The notes: a model not told the origin generated them from the sequence alone. DNA of 64,000 bases from Psychrobacter pacificensis (GCF_900101915.1 NZ_FNAL01000001.1:269334-333333), one strand, 5' to 3'; shown: positions 1 through 11,500, counted from the first letter of the stretch. Program-made: numbers and translations.

Positions 1-349
1 GTGATTTATAATAGTTATCTTCAGCAACTGTACAGCCTAAACATCTTCCCATAGCATCCCAAGGCTCAACAAATAATTTTTGCTGCGCTTGATCGGCATT
101 TCCACCGATAAGAGAGAAGGGTAGGCTCACGATATAGGCGGCGGTACCAGCCACAGCATTGACCAGTTGTAATGGTTTACCAACAATCGTATCTACTACC
201 ATCGTCTCATAAGAAGGGCCAAAGTCAGTTTCGTCTATTTCTATGGCTGCAAAAGTAGGTTGCATACTAGCAGCCATTAACGCTAAGGAAGTAAAGACAG
301 GAAACAACTTTTGCTTAACTGCGCGTTTGTTTGTGGCTTTAACCGTCAT
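1..349 (-). CDS. Exported protein of unknown function (partial, C-terminus off window)
   Basis: The frame starts at an ATG at 349 on the minus strand and stays open to the window edge, giving 116 codons. The N-terminus is basic (MTVKATNKRAVKQK), followed by a hydrophobic stretch and an Ala-rich end with FAA near residue 36, as in a Sec signal peptide. The mature part has a hydrophobic segment around residues 57-80 (VNAVAGTAAYIVSLPFSLIG) and a Cys-Leu-Gly-Cys near residue 106. Short proteins with a similar VGT...SLPFS pattern are annotated as uncharacterised in Moraxellaceae, but that is recollection. No function is proposed. It lies about 290 bases beyond the mutM stop, in the same direction. 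Confidence 0.6.
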   Translation of the reverse strand, partial: MTVKATNKRAVKQKLFPVFTSLALMAASMQPTFAAIEIDETDFGPSYETMVVDTIVGKPLQLVNAVAGTAAYIVSLPFSLIGGNADQAQQKLFVEPWDAMGRCLGCTVAEDNYYKS

Positions 350-639
350 AACGATATCCTAAAATTTACAATTAGTATGATTAATGGCTGCTGCTGTCTC
401 CATATAGGAATATCGCGGCAACGACAGGTAGGGTAAGTATTACAGAAGAATAAATAGTGCGCACTATTTTTGTAAGCGCTAGCACTATTAAAGCAAGATG
501 TACGCCAATAAGCAACAAGAATACATGGGATATTCTTATGTGAGTAAAAAAATATATCAAACTAGATTGTATTTATTTTGAAAATAGTAGCAGATTTGTC
601 TTTAGTTAAGGTAAGAAATCATATGACCACTAATTAAGC

Positions 640-1569
640 TTAAGCTAACGGCTGACAATTTGGACAATAAACGCTGGCTCTACCATTGAGCTTAACATTT
701 TCTAGAATGGTATCGCATTTTAGGCAATGCTCTCCTTGCCGACCATAAACATTTAAGGTCTGCTGAAAATAACCCGTTTGACCACTCGCGACTGTAAAAT
801 CTCGTAGCGTTGAGCCACCAAGTTCAATGGCTTTTTTTAGAATGTCTTTAATATGATCAACCAAAACAACAAGTTGGTCAAATGAAAGTTGGTTCGCTGG
901 GGTAGCGGGATGTATGCCTGATAGGTAGAGGCTTTCCGTCGCATAGATATTACCGACACCTACCACGACTTTTTGTTCCATAATGACAGATTTGATAGCT
1001 CGTGCGATGGACTGTGTTCGTTTGGTCGATGGTTTTTTGTTAGAGCCTGTATTGTTATGATCTTTATCGGATAAGTTATTACGTTGAATAACGTTATAAA
1101 GATATTCTGCGGTAAAATCTTCTGAGAGTGGCTCAGGGCCCAAGTGGTCCAGTAATTTGCTGCCGTAATCTTCATACCATAATACTGAGCCAAATCGTCT
1201 TGGATCGTAATAATGTAGCTGAGACTTTGCATTTTCAGAATCCCTAAATACTACTATTAGATGATCATGTTTACGTTTGTCAGTGCCATAACTGTGCTGC
1301 TGTAAACTACCTGACATGCCTAAATGAATCAAAAGCTTAAGTGGTGCTACCATGGCATCATTATCATTAAGCACTGTGGGCAAAAATTTAAGAACAAGAT
1401 ATTTTGCTCGGCGTTCAACGCTATCTAACGTGTAGTCAGCCAGACTACTTAAGTCATCTGGCATCGCCCAACGTAGCTTGGGTTCAAAGACCTTTATATC
1501 AATCACCTGTTGTCCTAATAATGGTGCAAGGCTAGTCTTGGTGGTTTCTACTTCTGGCAATTCGGGCAT
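640..1569 (-). CDS. mutM: Formamidopyrimidine-DNA glycosylase (Fpg/MutM)
   Basis: Base-excision repair glycosylase/AP lyase that removes oxidised purines such as 8-oxoguanine. The protein begins MPELPEVETT, with the catalytic Pro2 and Glu3 after Met removal; Lys56 (RRAKYL) matches the conserved lysine. The H2TH region carries VVVGVGNIYATESLY (about 201-215). A C-terminal CxxC...CxxC zinc finger (CLKC and CPNC) ends the protein. It is 309 residues, longer than the usual 270 or so. The excess is mainly a polar insert at about 163-187 rich in Asn, Asp and Lys, plus a short loop near 66-75. It lies 55 bases downstream of relA on the same strand, so read-through from relA is plausible. Confidence 0.95.
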   Translation of the reverse strand: MPELPEVETTKTSLAPLLGQQVIDIKVFEPKLRWAMPDDLSSLADYTLDSVERRAKYLVLKFLPTVLNDNDAMVAPLKLLIHLGMSGSLQQHSYGTDKRKHDHLIVVFRDSENAKSQLHYYDPRRFGSVLWYEDYGSKLLDHLGPEPLSEDFTAEYLYNVIQRNNLSDKDHNNTGSNKKPSTKRTQSIARAIKSVIMEQKVVVGVGNIYATESLYLSGIHPATPANQLSFDQLVVLVDHIKDILKKAIELGGSTLRDFTVASGQTGYFQQTLNVYGRQGEHCLKCDTILENVKLNGRASVYCPNCQPLA

Positions 1570-1624
1570 GATGTTTTATGACAACTCTATTTTTGAGTGA
1601 ATAATTGGTAGCTTAGCATTTCAA

Positions 1625-4162
1625 CTAAGCCACAGCGCGACGAGCATGTAAGACACCGTGCTGTTGCTCTAGTTTCGCCAGTAACTTAGATAGATGCGCT
1701 AGCCCTGAAACCTCGATATGAAATTTCAAAAAGGCGATATTGTCATCGTTACTAAGCGTTTCAACTTTGCGGATATTGACGTTCTCTTTATCAATAATCT
1801 GTGTCAAATCACGCAACAGGCCGCGTCTGTCATACGCCTCTACGTGGATATCGACAGGCTGGTAGCGACCAGATTGTACTTGCCAAGCTGCCTCTATTTT
1901 GCGCTCAGGATCACGCTCGACCAAACGCAAATACTCAGGGCAACCGCGGTTATGAACGCTGACACCTCGCGATAAGGTAATGTATCCGGCAATTGGCTCA
2001 CCATGTACAGGATGGCAGCAGCCTGCTAAATTGATTTCAATATTATCCAGACCGTCGATACGGATTTTGTAGGCATCGAGCTTGCTCGCATCTCTAGTAT
2101 CGACGTGCGGTGCAAAGTTCTCTGGTGGTATCTCGGGTTCTAGATGCAGCTGCCGAGAAATATGGCTGGTTAGCTGGTTGAGACCGATATCACCTGTGAC
2201 GAGCCCCACGATAATATCATCGGTCGTATTGACGTGGAAATGCTGGATATAGTCATTTAAGTCAATGCTATTGGGATGCACGGATAGGCGCTCAAGCTCT
2301 TTGCTAAGCATCTGACGACCTATTTCAATATTCTTATCACGGTCTTGTTTGTTGAACCATTGACGCAGTTTTGAGCGTGCGCGATTGGTATGAATATAGC
2401 CCAGTGAGGCGACTAGCCAATCACGATTGGGCTCACGCGATGCCTTAGTGATGATCTCAACTTGTTCCCCTGTTTTTAGCTGATAAGTCAATGGCACATA
2501 GCGCTGATTAACTCGGGCTGCCTGTGCACGGTTACCAACTTGGGTATGCACATAATAGGCAAAATCGAGAACGGTTGCACCTTTTGGTAGCTCGGTGATG
2601 TCGCCGTCACGGCTGAAAATATAGATACGCTCGAGCTCATCAAAATCAACGAGTTGTTCTTCTTCGTCAAGCTCCATGTCATCTAGCTCTTCGCCTGTCA
2701 TGACAGCTGAGCGCGGCTGGTTACGGGTCTCGTTGTTAATAGACAGTAGCTGACGTAGCGAGCTGATTCTTTGATTTAAGTAATTGTCTTTTTTATTCTT
2801 CAGGCCTTCTTTGTAATTGACATGTGCGCACATGCCAAGTTCCGCCTCAAAATGCATCTCCTGAGTACGAATCTGCACTTCAAGCGATTTGTTTTCGGCA
2901 ATGACGGCGGTATGTAGTGAGCGGTAGCCGTTTGACTTTGGGTTGGTAATATAATCGTCAAATTGCTCAGGAATATAACGCCACAAACCATGTACCAAGC
3001 CTAAGACGTGATAACAGTCTGAAGGATTATTGACCAATACTCGTAATGCACGAATATCATAAAGCTGGTCAAAGGATAAACCTTTGAGCTTCATTTTGCG
3101 GTAAATAGAATAGATATGCTTGACGCGTCCGGATACTTCGCCCTCAATGCCAGCATTCGCTAATGCCTCATTGAGCTTGTCTTCTACACGCTGAATATAA
3201 GACTCGCGTTCGCTTCGCTTTTCGGACAGTAGCTTGGCAATCTCTTTGTACCTATCGGGCGCAAGGTAGCGAAACGCCAGATCCTCAAGCTCCCATTTAA
3301 GCTGCGCGATACCTAGGCGATGCGCTAATGGGGCGTAAATAGTCATGACCTCACGCGCGACACGAGTTTGACGCTCTGGCCTAGAAAACGTCAACTCACG
3401 CATGGCAAAGGTACGCTCTGCCAACTTAATGAGTACCACACGCACGTCGTTGGTGACAGAAATGAGCATGCTATAAATATTTGATAGCTGGTCACGCTGA
3501 TTATTGACGAAATGATCTTCTAAGCGTTTATTGCTCTCAATAATCTCTGAGAGTTTCCCCATTGCTAAAGTGTCTTTAACAAGGGCTAGGATATCCGCAC
3601 CAAAATTTTTCTCAACTTCAGCAAGACTAATGATGGATTTGCGGGCACTGCGATATAGCATGGCAGCAACAAGCGCATCTTCATCTTGATAGAGATAGGT
3701 CAATATGTCTGTCATGCCAATACCAGTGACGTAAGCACCTGAGCGCTCAGATTCGCTAGTATTCATGTGACTACGGATAAACTCACAAGCAGCACTCAGA
3801 TGAGGTACAGACTCTTGTCCGATACGCTTCGCCACATTGTCGAGCCAAGTGGGTACATCGATATTGGCTTGATCTAAATCAATGGATTCGAGCTCTTCAT
3901 CTGAGAGCGTATAGGTGTTGTCCAGATACTCGTTTTCAAGCGCGGGATCGAGGCCATCATAAGTATGTGCCGCTGATCGATCAAACGTAGTATGTAGTTT
4001 GTGAGTTGACAGCTGGTATTTGATATCGAGAGGAATCTGGGCGTAGCTGTTGGCAGATTGGTGAGAGCGTTGGCTCGCTACCAATTGCGCCGCCAGTGTG
4101 GCACTGTCGGCCTGCGTGGTTTGTCCATCCACCAACGGCAACCCCTCACGAATTTTTACCAT
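1625..4162 (-). CDS. relA: GTP pyrophosphokinase RelA, (p)ppGpp synthetase I
   Basis: Ribosome-associated stringent-response enzyme that makes (p)ppGpp from ATP and GTP/GDP. The order is a degenerate hydrolase-like region (about 105-260) without the HD motif of SpoT, the synthetase domain (GRVKHIYSIYRKM near 345; QFDDYITNPKSNGYRSLHT near 397), a TGS domain (about 511-570) and a C-terminal ACT domain (about 765-840). The missing HD pair and the EFDD-type synthetase motif point to RelA rather than SpoT. At 845 residues it is about 100 longer than E. coli RelA, mostly in the N-terminal 100 residues. A strong GAGGAG precedes the ATG. It follows rlmD, as in other gammaproteobacteria. Confidence 0.95.
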   Translation of the reverse strand: MVKIREGLPLVDGQTTQADSATLAAQLVASQRSHQSANSYAQIPLDIKYQLSTHKLHTTFDRSAAHTYDGLDPALENEYLDNTYTLSDEELESIDLDQANIDVPTWLDNVAKRIGQESVPHLSAACEFIRSHMNTSESERSGAYVTGIGMTDILTYLYQDEDALVAAMLYRSARKSIISLAEVEKNFGADILALVKDTLAMGKLSEIIESNKRLEDHFVNNQRDQLSNIYSMLISVTNDVRVVLIKLAERTFAMRELTFSRPERQTRVAREVMTIYAPLAHRLGIAQLKWELEDLAFRYLAPDRYKEIAKLLSEKRSERESYIQRVEDKLNEALANAGIEGEVSGRVKHIYSIYRKMKLKGLSFDQLYDIRALRVLVNNPSDCYHVLGLVHGLWRYIPEQFDDYITNPKSNGYRSLHTAVIAENKSLEVQIRTQEMHFEAELGMCAHVNYKEGLKNKKDNYLNQRISSLRQLLSINNETRNQPRSAVMTGEELDDMELDEEEQLVDFDELERIYIFSRDGDITELPKGATVLDFAYYVHTQVGNRAQAARVNQRYVPLTYQLKTGEQVEIITKASREPNRDWLVASLGYIHTNRARSKLRQWFNKQDRDKNIEIGRQMLSKELERLSVHPNSIDLNDYIQHFHVNTTDDIIVGLVTGDIGLNQLTSHISRQLHLEPEIPPENFAPHVDTRDASKLDAYKIRIDGLDNIEINLAGCCHPVHGEPIAGYITLSRGVSVHNRGCPEYLRLVERDPERKIEAAWQVQSGRYQPVDIHVEAYDRRGLLRDLTQIIDKENVNIRKVETLSNDDNIAFLKFHIEVSGLAHLSKLLAKLEQQHGVLHARRAVA

Positions 4163-4542
4163 AGCCGACTCCTCTTAGCTATTTTGAATTGATTATAACC
4201 TCATCTACTATGCACACACTCTGAATGAACGATTCATAAAGTGCCAGCTATAAACCAATACAACTGCTAAAAATCTGATTTTTAGCAGCCATAAAATGCG
4301 CGTAAAATATATAAAGCTACGAGTACAAGTGCTGCTTATACGGCGATATACAGTATAAGAAGATTGTTTACTATTATCTCACTTTGAAAGGACAAATCAA
4401 GCGAGGCTCTGTAATGACTTTGGTTAATTATGTGAAATAGTCGTGAGCTATGGGCAAAATATTATCCAAGCTTGGTTTCAGTGTTGCGGTCATAATACGG
4501 CTACTTAAGAGGCTATTACGAATCATAAGATACGTATAAAAA
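4163..4542. other. Intergenic region rlmD-relA with one hairpin
   Basis: This 380-base spacer has no convincing gene. It holds a perfect 11-bp stem with a 3-base loop at 4264-4288 (CTGCTAAAAAT, loop CTG, then its complement). There is no long T-run on either side, so it could be a weak terminator/attenuator between rlmD and relA or only a processing hairpin. The relA promoter probably lies here but no clear -35/-10 pair was chosen. Confidence 0.5.
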
Positions 4543-6096
4543 TCAGCTGTCTACTTTTTCAAAACGAGCGATAGACTCGACGTGTCCAGTATGGCAGAAC
4601 ATATCCATGACACCCGCATGCGTCAAGCGATACCCTTGCTCTAGTAATGCTTTGGTATCGCGGGCGAGGGTTGCTGGATTACAAGAAACGTAGACGATAC
4701 GCTCAGCGTTGAATTTTGGCAAATACTGCATAATCTCCCAAGCACCAGAGCGCGGGGGGTCGATGAGTAAGGCGTCAAAACCCTGATTGGCCCAAGGTTT
4801 GTCAGTGCAATCTTTTGTCAAATCTTGACTATAAAATTCAGTATTGCTGATACCGTTACGACGAGCATTGTCAGCCGCACGCTTGGTCATGGCCTCACTA
4901 CCTTCGACACCCACCACAGAACCTGTTTCACCAACGAGACGTGCTAGCGGCAGGCTAAAATTACCCAAACCACTAAACAGATCCAGTACTCGCTCACCTG
5001 CTTTTAAATCTAATAAGTCGCAAGCCAGCTTAGTCATTTGGCGATTGACAGATAAATTGACTTGGGTAAAGTCAGTAGGAATAAATTCAAAGGTCAAATC
5101 ATATTCTGGCAGTTGATAATATAGGCGACCAAACTGCTCGCTTAGATCATCTGCCTCTGTCAAAGCGATACGTTCAATACTATCAGCGCCTTTTGACTGT
5201 AGATATAGCTGCCAATTGCGCGCTGCAAAGAATGCTTTTAATTTGTCTATATCAGCCTCTGACAGCGGCTCTAAGTGACGCACGATTAGTGCAACAGGTT
5301 GATTGCCGTCAGGCAATTCTGGCAATTGCTCACCCATCGCAAGCTCAAGCTGAGCAATCTTGTCACGGCTCTCTAACGTGCTGATGAGCGTCTTTAAGTT
5401 CTCAATTTCAAAACCGATGCGTGGGTCTAAGATATGGCATTCATTGAGCTCTGCCAAAAAGTTACTTGAGCGCTCACGAAAGCCGACCAGCGCGGTTTCT
5501 TTTTTGACGACATAGCGCACGCCTAGACGAGCCTTGGTGCGATAGCCAAGACGATCACCTACGACAGGTGCCAGCCAGTTATCAGGTTCTACATTGGCTT
5601 GATGCATGAGCATCTCAGCAAGTACGGACTGCTTAAAATTTATCTGCCCATCTGGCTGCCAGTGTTGTAAGTTGCAGCCACCGCAAACACCAAAATGTGG
5701 GCAAGGCGGCACAGCACGTTCAGGATTTGGATTGGCAGTGATGCTGATTGCATCGCCTTCTTCAAAGCTGGCACGGCTATTGGTGATTTTTACCAGTGCG
5801 CTTTCACCCGGTAGAGCAAAGCTTACAAATATTTTTTTGCCATGCTTATCTTCAGCATGGCCATCATCTACACCAAAACCATTGCCATAGATGGCTACGC
5901 CGCGACCATCATGTGACAAACCATCAATGTTAAATGGAATCGGCTCTGCATCTTTTAGACGACGGCGCGTTTTTGATGATGGCTTAGATTTTTTCTTGCT
6001 GGGTGGAATGGCAATCTTTTGGCTATCATTCGTTTGAGTAACACCGTTCTGCGGAGCAGAATTGGCTATTGAGGTTTTGGAGTCGGTGGGTTGCAT
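4543..6096 (-). CDS. rlmD: 23S rRNA (uracil-1939-C5)-methyltransferase RlmD
   Basis: SAM-dependent enzyme that makes m5U1939 in 23S rRNA. It has a Lys/Arg-rich N-terminal tail, a TRAM RNA-binding domain (about 45-125), an Fe-S cluster site [10 protein letters not shown] (about 127-136) with a further Cys in NECHI, and a class I methyltransferase domain. The SAM loop is [14 protein letters not shown] (about 370), followed by LIDPPRSGA. The catalytic Cys lies in [13 protein letters not shown] (about 470). At 517 residues it is longer than E. coli RlmD (about 430), largely through the tail and internal loops. It sits between relA and the exonuclease gene, all on the minus strand; a short AGG precedes the ATG. 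Confidence 0.95.
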   Translation of the reverse strand: MQPTDSKTSIANSAPQNGVTQTNDSQKIAIPPSKKKSKPSSKTRRRLKDAEPIPFNIDGLSHDGRGVAIYGNGFGVDDGHAEDKHGKKIFVSFALPGESALVKITNSRASFEEGDAISITANPNPERAVPPCPHFGVCGGCNLQHWQPDGQINFKQSVLAEMLMHQANVEPDNWLAPVVGDRLGYRTKARLGVRYVVKKETALVGFRERSSNFLAELNECHILDPRIGFEIENLKTLISTLESRDKIAQLELAMGEQLPELPDGNQPVALIVRHLEPLSEADIDKLKAFFAARNWQLYLQSKGADSIERIALTEADDLSEQFGRLYYQLPEYDLTFEFIPTDFTQVNLSVNRQMTKLACDLLDLKAGERVLDLFSGLGNFSLPLARLVGETGSVVGVEGSEAMTKRAADNARRNGISNTEFYSQDLTKDCTDKPWANQGFDALLIDPPRSGAWEIMQYLPKFNAERIVYVSCNPATLARDTKALLEQGYRLTHAGVMDMFCHTGHVESIARFEKVDS

Positions 6097-6158
6097 AAAC
6101 CTGCCTTAATAATAAATAACTATAAGAGGAGAATAACAAACTGCTAATAATACGGTTT

Positions 6159-6983
6159 CTATAATTTGGGTGCCGATGACCAGTCAGCGATGAACTCTTG
6201 ATGTCTTGGGCTACCATCGGCTTGGGTATATTGTGCTAGATAGTCGTAGCTCTGCTGTTGCCAAGCATCAAAGTCTGGTGAGGACAGCTTTCCTGTCAGA
6301 CGTAGCCAACGAAGATAGATGAGCCAAGTGTTCATCACATCAGACTCACAATAGATGGAGAGTGTCTGCCAATCACCACTACTGACGAGCGCGCCCACCA
6401 TGCTACCATCAACGTCAGTTTTGCCCGGTAATCCATATAAACTGGCGACGATATCCATGGCTTCGCGGCGACTGGCACCGTACTGACTAAATCTGTCCAT
6501 CAAATCAAGATGACGCGTATGGAAACGATTGACGTAGTTATCAAAGCGCATATTTTTGATACGTTCACCTTCTTCAAACAGCCATGGCGCTGATAAATCA
6601 TATTGCATAGCGCGATATATCAGTACAGGTATGTCAAAACCTGAACCATTCCAACTGATGAGCTGTGGCAAGGTCTCAAGATCACTGAATGCCCGAAAAA
6701 ACTTGGCAAGAATGTCTTTTTCGCTAAACTTATCCGCGGTCAATGAAAACAACGATAACTTACCATCCTTGATATACAGTGCCGAGATACAGACAATGCG
6801 CTGCAATGGCAAGCGCATAAAATCATGTCCTGCCTCCTGCATGCGGATGGCTGTCAGTGCGCTTAAGGTGTCTTCATCATTCAGTGCAGCCAACTGCGGA
6901 TAAATACGCCGTGCGCCATCGATATCGGCGACCGTCTCGATATCGAAAACTAGTATAGGGTCGGACGGTAGAGCTTGTGACAT
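6159..6983 (-). CDS. Predicted 3'-5' exonuclease, PolB-like DEDD family
   Basis: This matches the bacterial family of stand-alone exonucleases resembling the proofreading domain of family B DNA polymerases (Pfam DNA_pol_B_exo2). Visible motifs are Exo I (LVFDIETV, about 12-19), Exo II (ISWNGSGFDIPVL, about 108-120) and the C-terminal acidic site in YCESDVMNTW (about 211-220). Family knowledge predicts metal-dependent 3'-5' exonuclease activity; the physiological substrate is not established. An AGGA seven bases before the ATG supports the start. The gene lies 27 bases after cysM and 62 before rlmD, so the three may be cotranscribed. Confidence 0.85.
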   Translation of the reverse strand: MSQALPSDPILVFDIETVADIDGARRIYPQLAALNDEDTLSALTAIRMQEAGHDFMRLPLQRIVCISALYIKDGKLSLFSLTADKFSEKDILAKFFRAFSDLETLPQLISWNGSGFDIPVLIYRAMQYDLSAPWLFEEGERIKNMRFDNYVNRFHTRHLDLMDRFSQYGASRREAMDIVASLYGLPGKTDVDGSMVGALVSSGDWQTLSIYCESDVMNTWLIYLRWLRLTGKLSSPDFDAWQQQSYDYLAQYTQADGSPRHQEFIADWSSAPKL

Positions 6984-7010
6984 AAAGAATCCTGCATTTT
7001 TATAAGCTTA

Positions 7011-7982
7011 CTATGCTGCGTTATCTGCATCATTATCGATATGACTGTCATCAACATTGTATAAACCTGTCGATAAATAACGGTCTCCACGATCACAGAC
7101 GATAAAGGCAATGACGGCATCAGGATTGTTTTTGGCGACTTGCGTTGCTGCCCATGCCGCTGCACCTGAGGACACTCCAGCAAAAATACCTTCAGTTTTT
7201 GCCAGTTTGCGCATGTAAACTTCAGCGATACGCTGATCGACATCCATGATCTCATCGACCAAGTCTGCGTCAAAAATACCCGGCATATATGCAGCAGGCC
7301 AACGGCGGATGCCAGCAATAGAAGCGTCTTCATCAGGCTGCAAACCAATGATTTTGACGTCTGGATTTTGTTCTTTTAGATAACGTGAGACACCAGTGAT
7401 GGTGCCAGTGGTACCCATTGAGCTAATAAAGTGGGTGATCTTACCGTCAGTTTGTGCCCACAGCTCAGGCCCTGTGGTGAGATAATGCGCTTGACTGTTG
7501 TCAGGATTATTAAACTGATCCAGTACGATGCCTTTACCATCGGCTTGCATCTGCAATGCCAAATCACGCGCCGCTTCCATGCCTTCATCGACTTCAATCA
7601 ACGTCGCGCCGTAAGCAATCATGGCATCTTTACGCTCTTGAGTAGAGTTGGTTGGCATCAGTAATGTCATTGGATAACCGCGCATCGCCGCGACCATAGC
7701 TAATGCAATGCCAGTATTGCCGCTAGTGGCTTCAATCAACGTGTCGCCGGGTTTGATATCACCGCGCTGCTCTGCTTGATAAATCATATTAAAAGCAGGG
7801 CGATCTTTTACGGAGCCTGCGGGATTATTGCCTTCTAATTTGGCTAATAATGTGGCGCCATTTTCGATATGCTCTTGTTCAGGTAGGCGCTGCAATTGAA
7901 CCAATGGCGTTTGACCGACACAATCGGCAAGCGTGGTCACGTGAGTGATAAAGTTAGCGTTTGACATGGCCGTTGCGGACAT
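7011..7982 (-). CDS. cysM: Cysteine synthase B (O-acetylserine sulfhydrylase)
   Basis: PLP enzyme that makes cysteine from O-acetylserine and sulfide, and in CysM types also thiosulfate. The PLP lysine is in NPAGSVKDRPA (about 54-64), and the phosphate-binding loop follows in EATSGNTGIAL. The RRWP motif and the short active-site loops fit CysM better than CysK. The 323-residue length is slightly above the usual 300 owing to short N- and C-terminal tails, the latter Asp-rich. AAGGA precedes the ATG at good spacing. The gene is divergent from the GacS/BarA-type kinase and upstream of rlmD-relA, an arrangement I recall from Pseudomonas. Confidence 0.93.
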   Translation of the reverse strand: MSATAMSNANFITHVTTLADCVGQTPLVQLQRLPEQEHIENGATLLAKLEGNNPAGSVKDRPAFNMIYQAEQRGDIKPGDTLIEATSGNTGIALAMVAAMRGYPMTLLMPTNSTQERKDAMIAYGATLIEVDEGMEAARDLALQMQADGKGIVLDQFNNPDNSQAHYLTTGPELWAQTDGKITHFISSMGTTGTITGVSRYLKEQNPDVKIIGLQPDEDASIAGIRRWPAAYMPGIFDADLVDEIMDVDQRIAEVYMRKLAKTEGIFAGVSSGAAAWAATQVAKNNPDAVIAFIVCDRGDRYLSTGLYNVDDSHIDNDADNAA

Positions 7983-8540
7983 AAGAAATCCTTATTTATT
8001 TTCTAAAATATTTTTTGGGCGATAGGCTGTGATCGAATCACTATTTTTTATTGTCTGATCATCATTTGAGACAAGCGTTTTGTGTATTGGCTTATAGTGA
8101 CAGATAAACCAAAACTTAACGGCAGTAGCGTACGCTCTCATTCATCATGAGGGTAAACCATCTATTGTGGCAAATAAAAAGTTGCGTCATTATATCATTT
8201 TGTTGCTAGCTGCGCTTATTGCATAAAAGAATAATACTTGATGAAAGCGCCTTTTACTGGCAATTTTTTTAGGGACAAAAGCAGGTTTTATGGTGCCGCA
8301 ACCATGCCGTTTAGTAACGTATGTATATTTGTTAGGTTTGCTTAAAGCCATATTGGTCAAAGTTTGTGTTTCATTCACCTTGAATGGGTAAACGTGATTT
8401 ATAGAATCCTGTTAAGATAATCTTGAGCCATAAAAGGCGTATCATTAAAAAACAAGCTAGCAAGCTTAAGCATTTTTTATGGTAGCGTAGAGACCGTAAC
8501 AAAATTCACAGACAGCATTTTCGTAGAGAGTAGAGCGAGC
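7983..8540. other. Divergent promoter region cysM / gacS
   Basis: This 558-base spacer separates two divergent genes and must hold both promoters. A 62-codon minus-strand frame at 8190-8378 was not accepted: it has no recognisable domain and a poorly placed Shine-Dalgarno. No operator repeat or riboswitch was recognised. Confidence 0.4.
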
Positions 8541-11500
8541 ATGGCATATAAAAAACGTTTCAATACCAGCAGTGCCTATGGGCAGCTGATCCTATTGGTG
8601 TTTTTACCCATCTGCGTGTTGGCGGCGGTAGGGGGTATTTTGGTATTTCACGAAACCATGCGTGCGAGCGATTCAGAGCAAGAGGCACTGGCTGAGGCGG
8701 TATTGATTCGTTATACACCAGTCATTGCAGAGCTGATTCCTGATTTGTTGGAGCAAGAACGTCAGCAAGCAAAAAGCAGCACAGATAAGGCATCACAGAG
8801 TGCGATGACAACGCTCGAAAGCATACAGGATAAACTCGGGCGTATGCAGTCTGAGCAGCATGTACAGCGTATTGCTGTTATCAATGAAGGCAATCAAGTA
8901 TTGGCGACCGTAGGCTATGGTCTGAACGAGAAATGGCCGCTAATCAGTGACTCAGCAAAGTTTTTATCGCAAAAACCAACGCCTGTAGGCACGGCATATG
9001 GCAGCGTGTTGGGTGAGTTTGAGGGGCAGACGTTGTGGCTACTGGTCGATATGGACAACGAGCCACTTTATATCGCCCGTTATCGTATTGCGATGGCGCT
9101 GGTGATTACCGGTCTGTTTACCATTCTGATTTTATTACTCAGCTTAAATATTTACTCAAAGCGTTGGATTGCACCTATCTATGAGCTGCGTTTGCAATTA
9201 CAACGTACCCATGTTGATAACTTATATCAGCCTGTACCAGTAGAGTCAGATGGTGAGCTTAATTTATTACAGCAAGATTTGGTCAAGACATTTCGTCGCC
9301 TCCATAGAAGTTTTCAGGAGCTCAAGGATCATGCCGAGCAAACCGAAGACGATCTGCGTTTGGCATTTGATGAGATGGAAATGCAAAACATCTCTATTCG
9401 AAATGCGCGTGATGCTGCCATCTCAACCAGCCAAGCCAAATCCGCATTTTTGGCCAACATCAGCCACGAGCTGCGCACGCCGTTGAACAGTATCGATGGC
9501 TTTATTAACTTATTAGCGCGTCACGGTGAGCTCAATCCTGAACAGGATTTATACGTACAGACTATCCGCAAATCCTCAGCTCACCTACTTGCCTTGGTCA
9601 ATGATGTTTTGGATTTCTCTAAGATTGAGGCGGGCAAGTTGGTGCTTGATCGTCATGAGTTTGATTTGTATGACACCATTTATGATGTGGTTGATATGCT
9701 CTCTCCTGTCTCTGCGGAGAAAGGTCTACGTATGGCTGTCTTGTTCTATAACGACGTGCCCATGCGTATCAATGGCGATGCGCTGCGCCTCAAGCAGGTA
9801 TTGACCAATATCGTGGGGAATGCCATCAAATTCACAGACAGTGGCGATGTGGTCGTACGGGTCAGCTTGGACGATCATCGTGATAACTATCTGATGATCA
9901 GTGTGCAAGACAGTGGTAAAGGCATTTCGCTTGCTGACCAAAAAATGCTGTTCCAAAGCTTTAGCCAAGGTGATCCGTCAATCACGCGCCAATATGGTGG
10001 TACGGGGTTGGGTCTGGTTATCTCCAAACAATTAACGCGTCTCATGGGCGGCGATATCGGCTTTCATGACAACGCTCAAGAGAACATCGCCAATCAAGGC
10101 GCGACGTTTTGGTTCCGTATGCCAGCCCATGTCGATGTGCTAGAGGCACCAACTGGTCAGACCATTGAGCTGCCAGTATTGGCACCGCTTGCAAGCGAGA
10201 CTGATGAGTTCAACGTCTTGGTTTGGATCAGTCATACGGCCTCAATACAAGTGTTGAAGGCCAGCTTGCAGTACTTACCGATTAAGCTCACTCAAGCCAA
10301 TTCATTGCCAGGGGTGCTTGAGTCGCTCAAAGAGCATGGCAACTTTTGGGATTGGGTCATCGTTGATGATGATACGCAAGACGATATGATGGCGTTACTC
10401 AAGCAAATCCGTCTCCATTATCAAGGCAAACTTGCTGTGTTTGGCTATCAAGTGGCGGCTGACCAAGCGCTGCTTAACCGCTATCAAGCCAATATCTTGT
10501 ATGAGCCATTGGACAAAAGACAGCTATACGCAATGCTTGATACACAAAATCGCAGTATGCCAAAGAGCTTACAAGAGCCGCGCTGGAAAGGGATTACCGT
10601 GCTGGCAGTTGATGATCATCTACCAAATCTATTGGTGCTTGATGCGCTATTGAGCGAGCTTGGCATACAAGTCATTACAGCGAGTAGCGGCTTTGATGCC
10701 ATAGAAATTATCAGTAAACAGCAAACCAAAAATGTCAAATCTGCTAAAAACGATAAGCAAAGTCTGTCGAATAAAACGCAACTCTCAAAAGCCGAGACAC
10801 GCGATGAGGTCAATAAAAAATCCAGCACCTCCCTGTATGCTGAAGAGAGTGCAAATGACGATAAAACAGCTACTCAAGATAAAAATCATATCGATTTGAT
10901 ATTTATGGATATCCAAATGCCGCGTATGTCAGGTCATGAAGCAGCGAAGCAAATTCGGAGCATTGAAGTGGCTGATAGTCGTATTCCTATTATCGCCTTG
11001 ACAGCCCATGGCCTAGCGGATGAGCGTGATAAGCTTATCGCCAGCGGTATCAATGACTACGTTGGCAAACCAATTAGCCAACCTCAGTTATTGCAAGTAC
11101 TCCAAAAGTGGCTAGGCCGGAAAAGCATCACACCGCAAATAACGGCATTGGCTGATACTGATTTGCAAGCTTCTAATTTGCAAAGCATCGATTTACAAAA
11201 TACCGACTCCGAAAATATACACCTCACAGAACAATCGACGCCGCTCTCGGATCAAAAGACCGCCATTTATCCGATGGTCAAAGACAACGAACGCGTTCGT
11301 AATAGGACTGAAATCACAGAACCGCCAAAAGTCACTCGACCATTATCACTGAAAAAAATCCGTGATGACTACTTGCGTGACAGTCAGCCACGTGACGATT
11401 ATAGACGAGAGACCACCCGTGAGAACCAGCCTCGCTATGAGAGCCTACGTTTACACAAGCAAGGGCAAGAATCATTATTGTATCCACCAAAAGAATCGAC

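Noticed and set aside
619..636. 14-base match ATGACCACTAATTA at about 622 and again at about 58477
   Set aside because: The shared stretch is short and the flanks differ, so it may be chance.
6950..7348. 132-codon minus-strand frame overlapping cysM
   Set aside because: It lies out of frame inside the clear cysM coding sequence and has no family features.
8190..8378. 62-codon minus-strand frame upstream of gacS
   Set aside because: No recognisable domain, a Shine-Dalgarno too close to the start, and a position inside a divergent promoter region.
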